DNA of 64,000 nucleotides from Avena insularis. Its lineage: Eukaryota > Streptophyta > Magnoliopsida > Poales > Poaceae. Under the pieces are notes generated by a model. That model was not told where the DNA came from. It saw only the letters and a program-made list of their open reading frames with translations, and made no database searches. The DNA is taken from assembly GCA_023614405.1 (NCBI GenBank), contig CM042684.1:537958682-538022681 (forward strand), read 5' to 3'. Positions within the stretch are counted from its first letter, which is position 1. The number at the start of each line of letters is the position of its first letter. This document shows, one piece after another, positions 25,801 through 36,527 of the stretch. Position numbers and translations under genes: made by a program.

Positions 25801-26345
25801 TTTTGGCCTCGTAAAGCTGCCCCCAGGTTTGCCCCTATCCTCGCATGAACCGGCAGGAGAGCTTGGCATAGTGGTGCCATACATCGACCACACTAAACAT
25901 GCGAGGGTGTGGAAACCGCCTCTAACCACTTCGACCGAACCGCTTCTACGAACCCTGGCTTCTAGAGCCAAAAGGTCTAAAAATGGCAGTGGTTCACTCG
26001 AGGTGGCTCGCCTCCTCCTGAGGAGAGGAGGAGGGGGTGTGGTCAGAGCCTATCCTGGTGACCGCCAATAGTGAGTACAGCTGGAAGGCAACCTCTCATT
26101 CCACCAAAATGAATACACGCTCCAGAACACTACATATGGGATCAAGTTGTTCATTGGATCACGTATATCTCGCGCCCACTCATGTTATCTCTCTAAGAGT
26201 GAGATCCGTGTTGCAGTTGTTGAACAAACACATCCTATGGAGATCCACGTTCGACAAGCTCTTGTCCTCGGCAGAGCGGATAAGGTTGAAGTCCCCTGTT
26301 CCACAATGACCGGGGTAGTATCAGTCCGCTCCACCTAAGACTTAA
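22849..26345 (-). mobile_element. Degenerate, 5'-truncated LINE (L1-type non-LTR retrotransposon)
   Basis: Reading the minus strand from 26.3 kb down, the remains of one LINE ORF2 can be followed. Endonuclease residues GDFNLIRSAEDKS lie near 26,300-26,260 and ITRIGSDHTP-type residues (here VTRIGSDHTP) near 26,050. A linker region (25,880-25,665) with EEWSHRYALE precedes reverse-transcriptase blocks: NSAPGLDG (about 25,330), FLKLDFQKACD (about 24,940), RQGDLISPLLF (about 24,790) and YADD (24,633-24,644). Stops and frameshifts interrupt it throughout; one stop comes directly after the YADDTMIMV segment. The zinc-binding region expected downstream is not readable. The 3' end (ATTTATAAAGCGGGGCGGAA on the minus strand) abuts the satellite at 22,848 with no poly(A) tract and no target duplication that I can see. 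The element is dead. Confidence 0.88.
24615..25580 (-). pseudogene. LINE reverse transcriptase core (broken)
   Basis: This is the best preserved part of the LINE. Three open pieces in different frames cover the fingers and palm. 25579-25277 contains SAPGLDGLP and the YFQTLWEQL segment. 25046-24852 contains KLDFQKACD with the first catalytic aspartate and ends near the GFDDRVICWIM segment. 24845-24615 contains FRVRQGDLISPLLF and YADD with the second and third catalytic aspartates. The order and spacing match plant L1-clade reverse transcriptases. No single frame spans the domain, so no enzyme can be made. Confidence 0.85.
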
Positions 26346-27060
26346 GATCAAGCAAGAACTCGGGGGATGACACCCAGCCGTGGCACCAGGCATGGACGTG
26401 TGGCCTCGTCGAGGAGGAGCGGCGGAGGGCCAGGCGGTTGGCGACGAACGGCCATGTGAGGGCGCTGGAGGGCTAGGCGGTTGGCGGCGAAGCACGGCAG
26501 ACGGCCACACCGGGGTGCCGTTCTCCCTAGCCTTTGACTTGGCGGCCACCACCACCCGCGTCTTCCCCCGCATCCGCCGCACCATTCTCAAGCGTAGCGA
26601 GCTCCAGGGCCTCCTCGTCCGCTTCACCATGGAGGTTGTCAAGATGGTGCTCGACGGCAAGGTCAACATGGAGGACGTGCGCCATATTTCGGCGGGGACA
26701 GTGGGTGGCAGGCGTTGGCGGTGCCATTCCTGTGGGGAAAACAAGCGTCGGGCGGCACGACAACGCGGTTCCGGTGGCTAAGGGATGGCAGGGGCCACTC
26801 CGTGCGCGGGATGAATTTTCCGGGCGGCAGCTTGGACTTCGCGTGTGGACTCCAGTTTACAGCGCGCGGCAAATATACGGCGGCGGCGGCGGCCTTTTTT
26901 AGCGCCGCGCTAAATTTTATTGGAGCTCTATTTTACAGTCTATGTTGTTGGAGCCCTTTTTTTTGCCGGTTTTTCCAGTGCAGGGCGTGTTTGGACGTGT
27001 CTTGGAGATGGTCTAATTTGATTAAATAAAATGGAAAGAAATCGACTGATATGCATGGAA
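26346..27060. other. GC-rich intergenic stretch with an unassigned coding-like fragment
   Basis: Between the LINE and the cellulose synthase promoter the DNA is GC-rich. A plus-strand stretch at about 26,520-26,710 reads like a former coding segment (AATTTRVFPRIRR, KRSELQGLLVRF, VKMVLDGKVNMEDVRHI), open from about 26,380 to 26,781 but without a recognisable start or domain. After 26,800 the sequence (AGCGCGCGGCAAATATACGG, then TTGGAGATGGTCTAA at about 27,001) resembles the end of a small grass transposon, but I could not find a matching inverted terminus. Confidence 0.4.
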
Positions 27061-27063
27061 AGT

Positions 27064-27183
27064 AATCGCCAATTAGAGCCGTCGCCGTGTATAAAAAGCA
27101 GGCGGCAGCAACCAGCAGGAGGAGATTAATCGCCAATTAGAGCCGTCACCGTGTATAAGTAGCAGGCGGCAGCAGGAGGAGAT
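27064..27183 (+). promoter_or_regulatory. Tandemly duplicated core promoter/leader of the cellulose synthase gene
   Basis: A segment of about 60 bp containing CCAATTAGAGCCGTC occurs twice head to tail (about 27,064-27,127 and 27,128-27,183). The first copy has a good TATA box, TATAAAAA at 27,090-27,097. The second has a weaker one, TATAAGTA at 27,154-27,161. Each is followed by AGCAGGCGGCAGCA. The start codon lies 105 bp after the first TATA box and 41 bp after the second, so the first is the more likely to be used. The promoter role is inferred from position. Confidence 0.65.
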
Positions 27184-27201
27184 TCCGAAGGCGGCGGCGA
27201 C

Positions 27202-30200
27202 ATGGCAATGGCGGCCAAAGGGCGGATGATCGCTGGGTCGCATAATCGGAACGAATTCGTCACCATCCGCCATGACGGCGACGAGCCCGTCCCTGTGGTC
27301 GTAAGTCTCTCTTCCTGGCCGCCGCGCCGTAGTGAATTTGTTGTCCTGTCCATGGTTCGTTCGATTCCCTTGCAAGTAATGCCTTGCTGCGGCGCCGCCA
27401 TTAGAGCCAACAAGTCTAAATCGAATAAAGTAGAAAGTGGCCAATTGCTGATCGATATTTGGATCGTATAAGCCGAGCAAGTGGCCAATTGCTGATCGAT
27501 CTATGGTATCTTCCGCCTGATGCAGCAGGCAAAAGGTGCGGCCTTGTGCCAGATATGTGGCGACACCATGGGCGATGATGTCTTTGTTGCCTGCAACGAG
27601 TGTGCCTTCCCGGTGTGCCGCCCTTGCTATGAGTATGAACGCAAGGAAGGGAACCGATGCTGCCCTCACTGCAAGACTAGATACAAGCGGCTCAAAGGTT
27701 TGTTTCTTCTCTTCACAACTTGTTTCTTGGCAGGCTTCTTACCAGATAAACATGTAGCATCAAAATACTCAGTATGCTATTGTATATCAGCCAACAAAAG
27801 TGGTAATATTCAGGTAGCTCCCGAGTTCCCGGAGACGAGGAGGAAGAAGGTGTTGATGACCTGGACAACGAGTTCAACTATAAGCAGGACAGTGACAATG
27901 GTTCAAAGTGGCATCTACAGGGTGACATTGGTTTCTCTTCATCCTCTAGCCGTCAGCGGATTCCTCGGCTCACGAGTCGGCACCAGGTAAATCCTTTTTC
28001 ATTGCGTGAAAGCTCATGTTGTTTCTATAAGAAGAATTCCTCGCTTAACGCATTGCTATTTTTCTTCAGATCTCTCCAGAGATAGTTGAAGCTTCCCCTC
28101 AACACCATTCTATCCGTAGCCCAGCATCTAGATATGTTGATCCAAGTGTACCAGGTATTTTCTTTGTTTATGTAGATCACTTTTTTGGATTATATATCAT
28201 AAATAATTTCTTTGGGTGAACTTATTATCAGTTCCCGTGAGGATTCTGGACCCCTCCAAGGACCTAAACTCTTATGCACTTAATACTGTTGACTGGAAAG
28301 GAAGAGTTGAGAGCTGGAAAGTTAAACGAGACAAAGGTACGACGGAAGCTGCAAGAGGTAGTGGAGATACGCAGGGGACTGGCTTAAATGGTGAAGACAT
28401 GCAAATGTATACACAACCTTTTCCTCTATGTTAATCAGGGCCTATTTTAATTAGCTTTATCAATAGTGTGATATTCATTGCAAATTTTGTTTCTGGCAAC
28501 AGGGTTGATAATGCACGTCTACCTCTGAGTCGTATAGTTCCTATCCCTGCAAACCATCTCAGCCTTTACCGGATAGTGGTCGTTCTCCGACTTATCATCC
28601 TATGCTTCTTCCTCCAGTATCGTGTCTCTCATCCAGTACATGATGCTTATGGATTATGGCTGGTGTCTGTTATATGTGAGATTTGGTTTGCCTTATCTTG
28701 GCTTCTGGATCAATTCCCAAAATGGTATCCAATCAACCGGGAAACATATCTTGACAGGCTTGCATTGAGGTAAGTTGTTACTATGACTTCTGTAAGATTT
28801 CTTCAAAACGTTAGACTGAAACATCATGTGTCCTGAGGTTTCGTGCCTAAATACTACAATGTTGTAGGTTTGATAGGGAGGGAGAGCCATCACAACTAGC
28901 TCCAATTGATATCTTTGTCAGTACAGTGGATCCACTGAAGGAACCTCCACTGGTCACAGCAAATACTGTTCTGTCCATTCTTATTGTGGATTACCCAGTT
29001 GACAAAGTGGCATGCTATGTTTCTGATGATGGTTCAGCTATGCTGACGTTAGAGTCACTCTCAGAAACTGCAGAATTTGCTAGGAAGTGGGTTCCGTTCT
29101 GCAAGAAGCATAACATTGAGCCACGGGCTCCGGAGTTTTATTTTGCTAAAAAAATAGATTACATAAAAGATAAAACCCAACCTTCGTTTGTTAAACAAAG
29201 ACGAGTAATGAAGGTAAGCTTTCCACAAACCTACATGGCTAGACTAATGTTTCCCCAATTCTGCTTGGATTTTAACTTTCTGTATGCTTTGTTTCAGAGA
29301 GAGTATGAAGAATTTAAAATACGAATCAATGCCCTTGTTGCCAAAGCCCAAAAAGTACCAGAAGAGGGGTGGACCATGGGACCATCCTGGCATGATCCAG
29401 GTGCCTTTTAAATCATTCCAGATGTCCCTTAAAAGCAATGCTAGTTTTATCTTAACCTAATGTACTTATTGAACTTGCTTTTCGGGCATTCAGGTGTTCT
29501 TGGGGCACACTGGTGGCCTTGACACCGATGGTAATGAGTTGCCAAGGCTTGTGTACGTCTCTCGTGAAAAGAGGCCAGGCTTCCAGCATCACAAGAAGGC
29601 TGGTGCAATGAATGCACTGGTATGTGTTCTCTGCCACAGAATTCACTTCTTTACAATTCATTGGGTTTATCTGGTTCCTTGGTAATTATGTGATTACATA
29701 TCTTTTTGCTGGTTGGCAGATTCGTGTATCCGCTGTGCTGACCAACGGTGCCTATCTTCTGAATGTGGACTGTGATCACTACTTCAATAGCAGCAAAGCT
29801 CTTAGAGAAGCAATGTGCTTCATGATGGATCCTGCACTAGGAAGAAAAACATGTTATGTCCAATTTCCACAAAGATTTGATGGCATTGACTTGCATGATC
29901 GTTATGCTAATCGCAACATAGTCTTCTTTGATGTAAGTCATGTGTTGCTCGTGTTCAACTGTTGATTACCACAACAAAATGTTCTTGTCTTACATGGCTT
30001 TTTAATTTGCATTTCAACATGAAAGGTTTGGACGGCATTCAGGGTCCCATGTACGTGGGGACAGGATGTTGTTTTAATAGGCAGGCCCTATATGGATACG
30101 ATCCTGTGTTAAGTGAAGCTGATTTGGAACCTAATATCATTGTTAATAGCTGCTGTGGCGGTAGAAAGAAAAAGAGCAAGAGTTACATAGATAATAAAAA

Positions 30201-31727
30201 CCGCATGATGAAGAAAACCGAGTCTTCAGCTCCCATCTTCAACATGGAAGATATAGAGGAGGGCATAGTAGAAGGTACATGCATGCTTTGTACTATTTTG
30301 ACCTTGCATTTATTTTTGGCATTTGGAAACAAGCACTCTCTGCGTCACTAAAACATTATGCTTCTATTTAGCCTTATTTTTTAGTCACAGTGATTTTCAG
30401 ATTCCGAGTTATGATTGGCTTCAACTAATTACTATTCCTGAATCTCTCTAGATTACTCCGATGAAAGGCCGATGCTTCTGTCCCTGGAGAGATTGGTGAA
30501 ACGCTTTGGTCAGTCTCCAATATTTACCGCATCCACCTTCGTGACTCAAGGAGGCATACCACCTTCAAGAAAACCAGCGTCCCTACTAAATGAGGCCATC
30601 TTTGTCATCAGCTGTGGATATGAGGACAAGACCGAATGGGGGAAAGAGGTTAGTCGGACAATCTGAGTTCTTTCTTTGCAGAGATTCAAAGACCGGAAAT
30701 AACAAGACTAATTTGTGTAATATTGTTTCAGATTGGCTGGATCTATGGTTCAGTTACTGAGGATATTCTTACTGGATTTAAAATGCACACAAGAGGTTGG
30801 ATATCAATCTACTGCATGCCACCTGCACGGCCTTGTTTCAAGGGTTCTGCGCCAATCAATCTCTCTGATCGTCTCAATCAAGTGCTCCGTTGGGCTCTTG
30901 GGTCAGTTGAGATTCTTTTCAGCAGGCATTGTCCTATCTGGTATAATTATGGCGGGCGGTTGAAACATCTGGAGAGGATGGCGTACATCAACACCATTGT
31001 TTATCCCCTAACATCCATCCCACTCATCGCATATTGTGTACTTCCTGCTATCTGTCTCCTCACCAACAAATTTATCATTCCTGAGGTTAGTCACAAGAAA
31101 TATTTTGGCACTTTTGTTATATTAATTTGCATGTTCTCTGGCCTTATCTTTTTTTTCTGATATATGCAGATTAGTAACTATGCTGGTATGTTGTTCATTC
31201 TCATGTTTGCGTCCATCTTCGCCACAGGTATATTGGAGCTCCAATGGAGTGGTGTTGGTCTTGGGGACTGGTGGCGAAACGAGCAGTTCTGGGTTATTGG
31301 TGGCACATCTGCCCATCTCTTCGCCGTGTTCCAGGGTCTGCTCAAAGTGCTGGCAGGGATAGACACCAACTTCACAGTGACCACGAAAGCGAACGATGAG
31401 GATGGCGACTTCGCTGAGCTATATGTGTTCAAGTGGACCAGCCTCCTCATCCCTCCCACCACCGTGCTTGTGATTAACCTGGTGGGCATGGTGGCCGGTA
31501 TATCGTACGCCATGAACAGTGGTTTCCAATCTTGGGGCCCCCTCTTCGGGAAGCTCTTCTTCTCCATCTGGGTGATCCTCCATCTCTACCCCTTCCTCAA
31601 GGGTCTGATGGGAAAGCAAAACCGCACGCCGACCATCGTCATTGTCTGGTCCATCCTGCTAGCGTCCATCTTCTCCCTCTTTTGGGTCAAGATCGACCCT
31701 TTTATATCTGACACACAGAAAGTCTGA
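27202..31727 (+). pseudogene. CesA6-like: Cellulose synthase catalytic subunit, CesA6-like (disrupted)
   Basis: Fourteen exons can be placed: 27202-27300, 27526-27697, 27814-27986, 28070-28154, 28232-28406, 28503-28769, 28868-29213, 29298-29400, 29494-29619, 29720-29932, 30013-30274, 30452-30648, 30732-31085, 31170-31727. They encode the N-terminal RING-type zinc finger (four CxxC pairs, from CQIC), the transmembrane helices, and all glycosyltransferase motifs: DDG in exon 7, DCD in exon 10, TED and QVLRW in exon 13. The family makes the glucan chains of cellulose in plasma-membrane rosettes, and the C-terminal residues point to the CesA6 group of primary-wall subunits. Three lesions break it. 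Exon 8 lacks 35 bp at about 29,379 and shifts frame to a stop at 29,520. Exon 11 has lost its acceptor AG. The last exon stops at 31,725, before the usual CxxxC end. Read-through would give about 482 aa, without the DCD, TED and QVLRW motifs. Confidence 0.9.
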
Positions 31728-31866
31728 AGCCTCCATCGGGGCAATGCCGCCTGCTGATCGGCACTGAAGCGGCTCACTCAGTATCTCGTGTAAATACACA
31801 AAGGAATTTTTTTATTGTAGGTGAAGACGGAATTTATTCTAAGTTATATATATTATGCGTTAGTAT
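31728..31866 (+). other. 3' flank of the cellulose synthase pseudogene
   Basis: This holds the former coding tail (GGGGCAATGCCGCC, out of frame with the gene) and a short AT-rich stretch. I see no further gene. A weak run AATTTATTCTAAGTTATATA is the nearest thing to a polyadenylation region. Confidence 0.4.
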
Positions 31867-31868
31867 AT

Positions 31869-31900
31869 ACTAGCTAAATGCCCGTGCGTTGCTACGGATT
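31869..31900 (-). mobile_element. Orphan Helitron 3' terminus
   Basis: On the minus strand this reads CCGTAGCAACGCACGGGC, a short hairpin, then ATTTAG and CTAG before a T. That is the 3' end pattern of grass Helitrons (hairpin about 10 bases before CTRR, insertion between A and T). The element would extend to the right. No convincing TCTATAC-type 5' end is found before 36 kb; one TCTATAC occurs at 33,457-33,463 (minus) but it is not preceded by A. The 5' end is probably lost. Confidence 0.55.
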
Positions 31901-33935
31901 AATAAGATCGATAATATCTTTATTATGCATTACGAAGATGCATGCTTCTTATCAAGGATCATTTCTAAGCTCATATGTAGATTCTCACCACGAATATCTT
32001 ATAACAAGTTCAACACATATATGCATAAACGGATAATCCATAGAAGTATGCGATTAGACTAATGCCTAAAACAACACTCCATAATAAAGTGAACCTTTAG
32101 TAGTATTATTGATCATAAGCATTTATTGGAGCACACAAATTGATAACCAGATTTTTCTATGGAAACGATTACTTGTAGTCTTATAATGCAAAAAGAATAT
32201 AGCAAAAAGAATTGCATTCTCAATTCAGAATACTTATTTCTATTATCTTTAGCATTTTCTAAGATCAAGCATGCTTATTGTCACATTGTTCTTAACAGAG
32301 GAAATAGTAAAGCATTCAAAATAACTCTTTAACTGAAATAGAGTAATCAGTGGTACAAAAGCAACAACAAGCTAAGCTCTCTCTCTCTCTGTATATATAT
32401 AGCACCGCGTCTTTTATATGACACTCTCATTCTTTTGAACAAACTGTGGCAACCTAGCATTGCTGATACAAAGCAGCAGCAAGATATAATCTTCTGCAAA
32501 GAAAAATGTAGGTAGCCTCAGCCATGCAAGGATCGCGGTACATCCTGTCGTACTCATATTTCTATGAATATTTGCATGTGGCAATAGAAGGAATCTGTAG
32601 TGCCAACTTGTGATGAGTAAGACAAAAGGTTGTTTGACCGAGAAACTTCATCAGCTCAGCGGAAGATGGTTTTCCTCGTCACCGTACTGGCAGAAGACAC
32701 AAATCAAAGAGAAGACGTGAGAAGAGAAAAGGCACGATTGGGTCGAGTGATTCTCAAGGGACTCAAAGAGCTACTCCTCAGAGGCAAGATTCCATGAGTG
32801 TCTGATGGAAGAATGTGTTCAGTCAAGCGACAGAAGAATAAACATAGAGGAAGAACACAACTGATTTGAGCTTGTACGTCCAGAACGACGGGGGATGTAA
32901 GGACGCACATCTGGTCGATCGGGCAGGGCATAAGTCGCTGGCAAGGAAGAGCGGGCGAACGGCGCCGCTACCTCGCGTTTTGCAGGGCACCGACAGGCGA
33001 CAACCACGCGCCTTCGCGTCTGGGCGACTTCAGAGCCGCGAACTCAACTGATCGATGGAGTGATCTATTGGGACATTGGCCAACACCCCCGATGACTCCC
33101 TCCTCGACCGGCTCGTGCGCCAGCTCGGGATCCCGCCTCGAGCTCCTCCGACATCGTCCGCCACCGCAAGGTCGAGCTCCGTGGCCATCGGGATCGCTCC
33201 CCATCGAGCCTCGCTCCCCACTCGATCCCTCACCTCGCGCCGCCATCTTCGCTTCTCCCGATCCGCCTTCAGTAGATAGATATATCGTTGTCGTCCCTGC
33301 TGCTGATGGGATAGTAATAGTATGTACGTCTCCCCCTTGCACTACTTAAGAAATCAAACCCATGATTACTACAATCACTATCAAACTGTCGTTTCATGCT
33401 TAGTTGTTCAAATTCCGACTAGCTACTACTGTATATATATAGCTACTAGCTAGTGTATAGAGTTCGGCAAGTTCAACTGTAACTTTGTCATGCAGAGGTG
33501 TTCTGTCTATATGCAATTCAGCTACACTACCCCAAGTTTGGTGCCCTACAAATCTTTGTAAACCAAACACTGTAACATGGCTAGTACCAGAGCTAGCCAT
33601 CCTGAATAAATTATCTTGCAAAAAATCTCTAATTCAGACTAGCATACGCAAAAGATTCACAGGAACTACGTTGGAGTACTTAGACAACATATAGCTATTG
33701 GGTGCTGCTTCCCTGCCACTTAACATCATTAGAGCATCTCGAAAACAGATGATCTAAAACAATTATTGTGCCAAAAAAACTGTTTCTTCGACACGACAGC
33801 CGGCTAATAAACGTGCTCCAGCAGATGCCCTTACCTCTATCTGGTGGGCAGCCCTAAAAATGGCCTCTCGTGCTGTAAATATGGGGCACCGAACGGCAAC
33901 GGCCGTGCTGAAATTTCGCTCTCCTCCCTCCTGCA
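31901..33935. other. Intergenic DNA without a recognisable gene
   Basis: The first kilobase is AT-rich. A GC-rich island at about 32,940-33,330 is open in several frames on both strands and could be a decayed first exon, but shows no domain or splice logic that I can defend. A (CT)n run followed by (TA)n lies at about 32,378-32,402. I see no RNA gene. Confidence 0.5.
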
Positions 33936-35290
33936 GGCATGATTGCTCAGCCGTCGTCGCCCCTGCTTTCCCGAACCAGTAGCATATCTGACGGATTCTC
34001 GCTACCCCTCCCGCCGTGTTCTAGGGACAGATGCAAGATCTGGAGGGATTCCAACGCTCCTGTGCTCGATCGGTTTCAACGAAACCCTGGACCTCTTGGG
34101 CCCCACAGATCTACCCCCCCTAGATTTCTCCACATGAGGGTTGAACAATGGACTTTTATCCTTATTTTGGTTAGTTTAGGTCATAGCAACATGGTATACC
34201 AAAGTTTGAGCCCAAGATCTCAAAGAGAGGATCCCCTCCGATGATTGACCCAATCGACACGGGTAGTTCACTGCTGCGCGCGCTATTGCACATATTGATA
34301 GTTGTGAGAACATGCTCACACCAGGGGACTAGATATTGCCTATCTCAACAACTCATCACACTTTTGTACATATTCTAGGGACACATGCAAGATCTGGAGG
34401 GATGCGCTTCGGTGCTCGATTTTCAATGAAACCCCTAGACCGTGGACCCCACAATAATCTACCTTCTAGCTAGATTTCTCCACATGAGGGTTGAACAATG
34501 TACTTTTATCCTTATTTTGGTTAGTTTTAGGTCATAGCAACATGGTAGATCAAAGTTTGAGCCCAAGATGCATGTGTGGATCCCCTCTAATTAATAGACC
34601 CGATGCGGGTAGTCCAGCTAGCGCGCTAGCTATTGCATGCGCATATATTGATATATGTGAGAACATACTCAACAGGGGCCTAGATAATGTCTATCTCAAC
34701 AACCCATCACACTTGTGTACATATTCTAGGAACATATGGAAGATCTGGAGGGATTCTGATGCTCTGGTGCTTGGTTTTCAATAAAACCCTAGACCGTGGG
34801 CACTATCCCCCTAGATTTCTCCACATGAGGGTTGGACAATGAACTTTATCCTTATTTTGGTTAGTTTAGGTCATAGAATTATATGGTAGATCAAAGTTTG
34901 AGCCCAAGATGGATCCCCTCTAATAATAGACCCGACGCGGGTAGTCCAGCTAGCGCGCTAGCTATTGCTTGAGAACATGCTCGCACCAGGGGCCTAGATA
35001 ATGCCTATCTCAATAACTCATCACACTTTTGTACATATTTTAGAAACACATGCAAGATCTGGAGAGATTCTGACGCTCTGCTGCTCGGATTTCAATTAAA
35101 CCCTAGATAGTGGGCCCCACAGATCTACCCCACTAGATTTCTCCACATGAGGGTTGAACAATGGACTTTTATCCTTATTTTGGTTAGTTTTAGGTCATAG
35201 CAATATGGTAGATCAAAGTTTGAGCCCAAGATCTCAAAGAAGGATCCTCTCTGATGACGATTGATCCGATCGACACGGGTAGTACTGCAG
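33936..35290 (+). repeat. Tandem repeat, about 3.7 copies of a 310-355-bp unit
   Basis: Landmark CTCCACATGAGGGTT occurs at 34,128, 34,478, 34,819 and 35,141, and GCAAGATCTGGAG-type landmarks at about 34,032, 34,386, 34,738 and 35,051. Each unit runs through CTTATTTTGGTTAGTTT, AGATCAAAGTTTGAGCCCAA, and CGACACGGGTAGT-type sequence. Units differ by small indels, so the array is old. It runs directly into the DUF594 pseudogene and may have grown from that gene's 5' part or an intron; no reading frame is shared between units. Confidence 0.85.
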
Positions 35291-35339
35291 AGCGCCCTAT
35301 TGCTCATATCGACCATGTTTCCCGCATCTCGCTTGGCAG

Positions 35340-36242
35340 GGCTACCTCGTCTTCTACAACCTAAGAAGCACCGACAAGAAAGTAATCTATGGCACCCTAT
35401 GGTATGTAGTGGAAGTGGAGAAGTCCATCGTCAAATACCTGGTGGCTCCATCGATGGCCATCCCCCTCCCTCTCAGCAACGGTTGTTCCACGCTGCACTT
35501 GCAGAAGCACAGCCAGCTGTACATTTCGCGGCTCCCGTTACTGGCGTGGCGCCCATGCAAGAGCAAGAGCATCGCTGAGGTTATCCTCGTCTGGCACATT
35601 GCTACCATCCCTTTGGACATGAAGAAGATGACACCGGGAGCTCATCATCGCAAGGTGGGAACGACGCTGTCTGGGTACTACTCCTACTTAATTGGTGGCC
35701 TTGTATCTTGAGCTGCTTCCAGACAACGAGGACGGGACGAAGCATGTGTACAAGGAGATGCAGGAGCAGTTGAAGAAGGAGCTAGATGGGTGGGTATTGG
35801 AGGTACAACATGTCATCCTCCTTGCTGGGCACAAGCAGGTACGTGGAAAAGGTGCTAGCTGAGACCTTAAAAGGCCGCCGGGAGGAGACGACGATGGTGC
35901 AGAGGGGAGCAAATCGGGGGGGGGGGAAGCTAGCTGATGGAGGAGGAGGAGGAGGGCGCGTGGGAGCTGCTGCTGGCCGACCTTTGGACAGAGCTCATGG
36001 TGTGACATAACTTAGGGCGCACCATGCCTTGACGTGCAGCTCGCCGCCACTCGACGAGCTCTGTCCAAAGGTCTGCCAGCACACAATGAGCTCTGTCCAA
36101 AGGTTGGCCAGCAGTAGCTCAAGGCATGTCACTCGAGCTCCTAGGGTTCGCGACCACCAAGTTGGCTCAGAGTGGCGGCGAGCTGCACGTCAAGGCACAC
36201 AAGGAGGCGATGGCGCAAGGGGGCCTGCTCTGGGCGCTGTGA
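35340..36242 (+). pseudogene. DUF4220/DUF594-domain protein gene remnant (rearranged)
   Basis: An open stretch from 35,340 to 35,711 reads GYLVFYNLRSTDKKVIYG and then AEVILVWHIAT, a segment typical of the grass-expanded DUF4220/DUF594 membrane-protein family. A frame change gives YLELLPDNEDGTKHVYKEM up to about 35,850. WELLLADLWTELMV follows at 35,955-35,999. The family's C-terminal block appears as ELHVKAHKEAMAQGG at 36,181-36,225, with a stop at 36,240. Between the last two an inverted piece has been inserted (see the inverted repeat entry). With at least two frame breaks and the inversion, it cannot encode the full protein. Function of the family is not established. Confidence 0.7.
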
Positions 36243-36259
36243 CATAACTTAGGGCGCAG
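36000..36259. repeat. Inverted and direct duplications at the 3' end of the DUF594 remnant
   Basis: The segment TGACATAACTTAGGGCGCA occurs at both edges (about 36,001 and 36,240). Between them, CCTTGACGTGCAGCTCGCCG at about 36,026 is the reverse complement of CGGCGAGCTGCACGTCAAGG at about 36,176. GAGCTCTGTCCAAAGGT (twice, about 36,056 and 36,090) is the reverse complement of the ACCTTTGGACAGAGCTC at about 35,980. A piece of the gene's own 3' region has been copied in inverted orientation. Confidence 0.75.
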
Positions 36260-36527
36260 TCATGTTGCACACTGTTTGATCTGGTTATCCACATCAAGAT
36301 CTGTGTGCATGTTGGCTTAGTTTGTTTGTAATCGCGCGGCCGTTGTGTTGGTCATAGTCTAGTCGATCGGTAACCGGGGCATCACAATCATGCTCCATGG
36401 GCATTGTGCATGCTTGTTGGGCCTTGCGCTCGTACGCACCTGGCTCGTGATCGTCCGACGGTAAGGCTGGTTGTCTGAGTTTTTTAATTTATTTTCTAGC
36501 CTGACTAATTTCTCTTTTTTCTATGTA
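36260..36527. other. Intergenic DNA, no gene seen
   Basis: This is probably the former 3' untranslated region of the DUF594 remnant. It holds no open frame or repeat that I can support and ends at the Helitron insertion point (A at 36,527). Confidence 0.4.

Noticed and set aside
26235..26744. Minus-strand 169-aa open frame and overlapping plus-strand frames at 26,380-26,902
   Set aside because: GC-rich sequence is open in many frames. No domain, start context or splice structure supports a gene.
26930..27020. Possible terminal inverted repeat of a Mutator-like element (TTGGAGATGGTCTAA)
   Set aside because: No matching TTAGAGCATCTCC-type partner with a target duplication was found nearby.
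27073..27669. Minus-strand 198-aa frame over the first exons of the cellulose synthase
   Set aside because: It is the antisense shadow of exons 1-2 and their intron.
32968..33349. Overlapping frames on both strands in a GC island
   Set aside because: No conserved motif or splice logic; most likely composition. It could be a decayed exon but cannot be supported.
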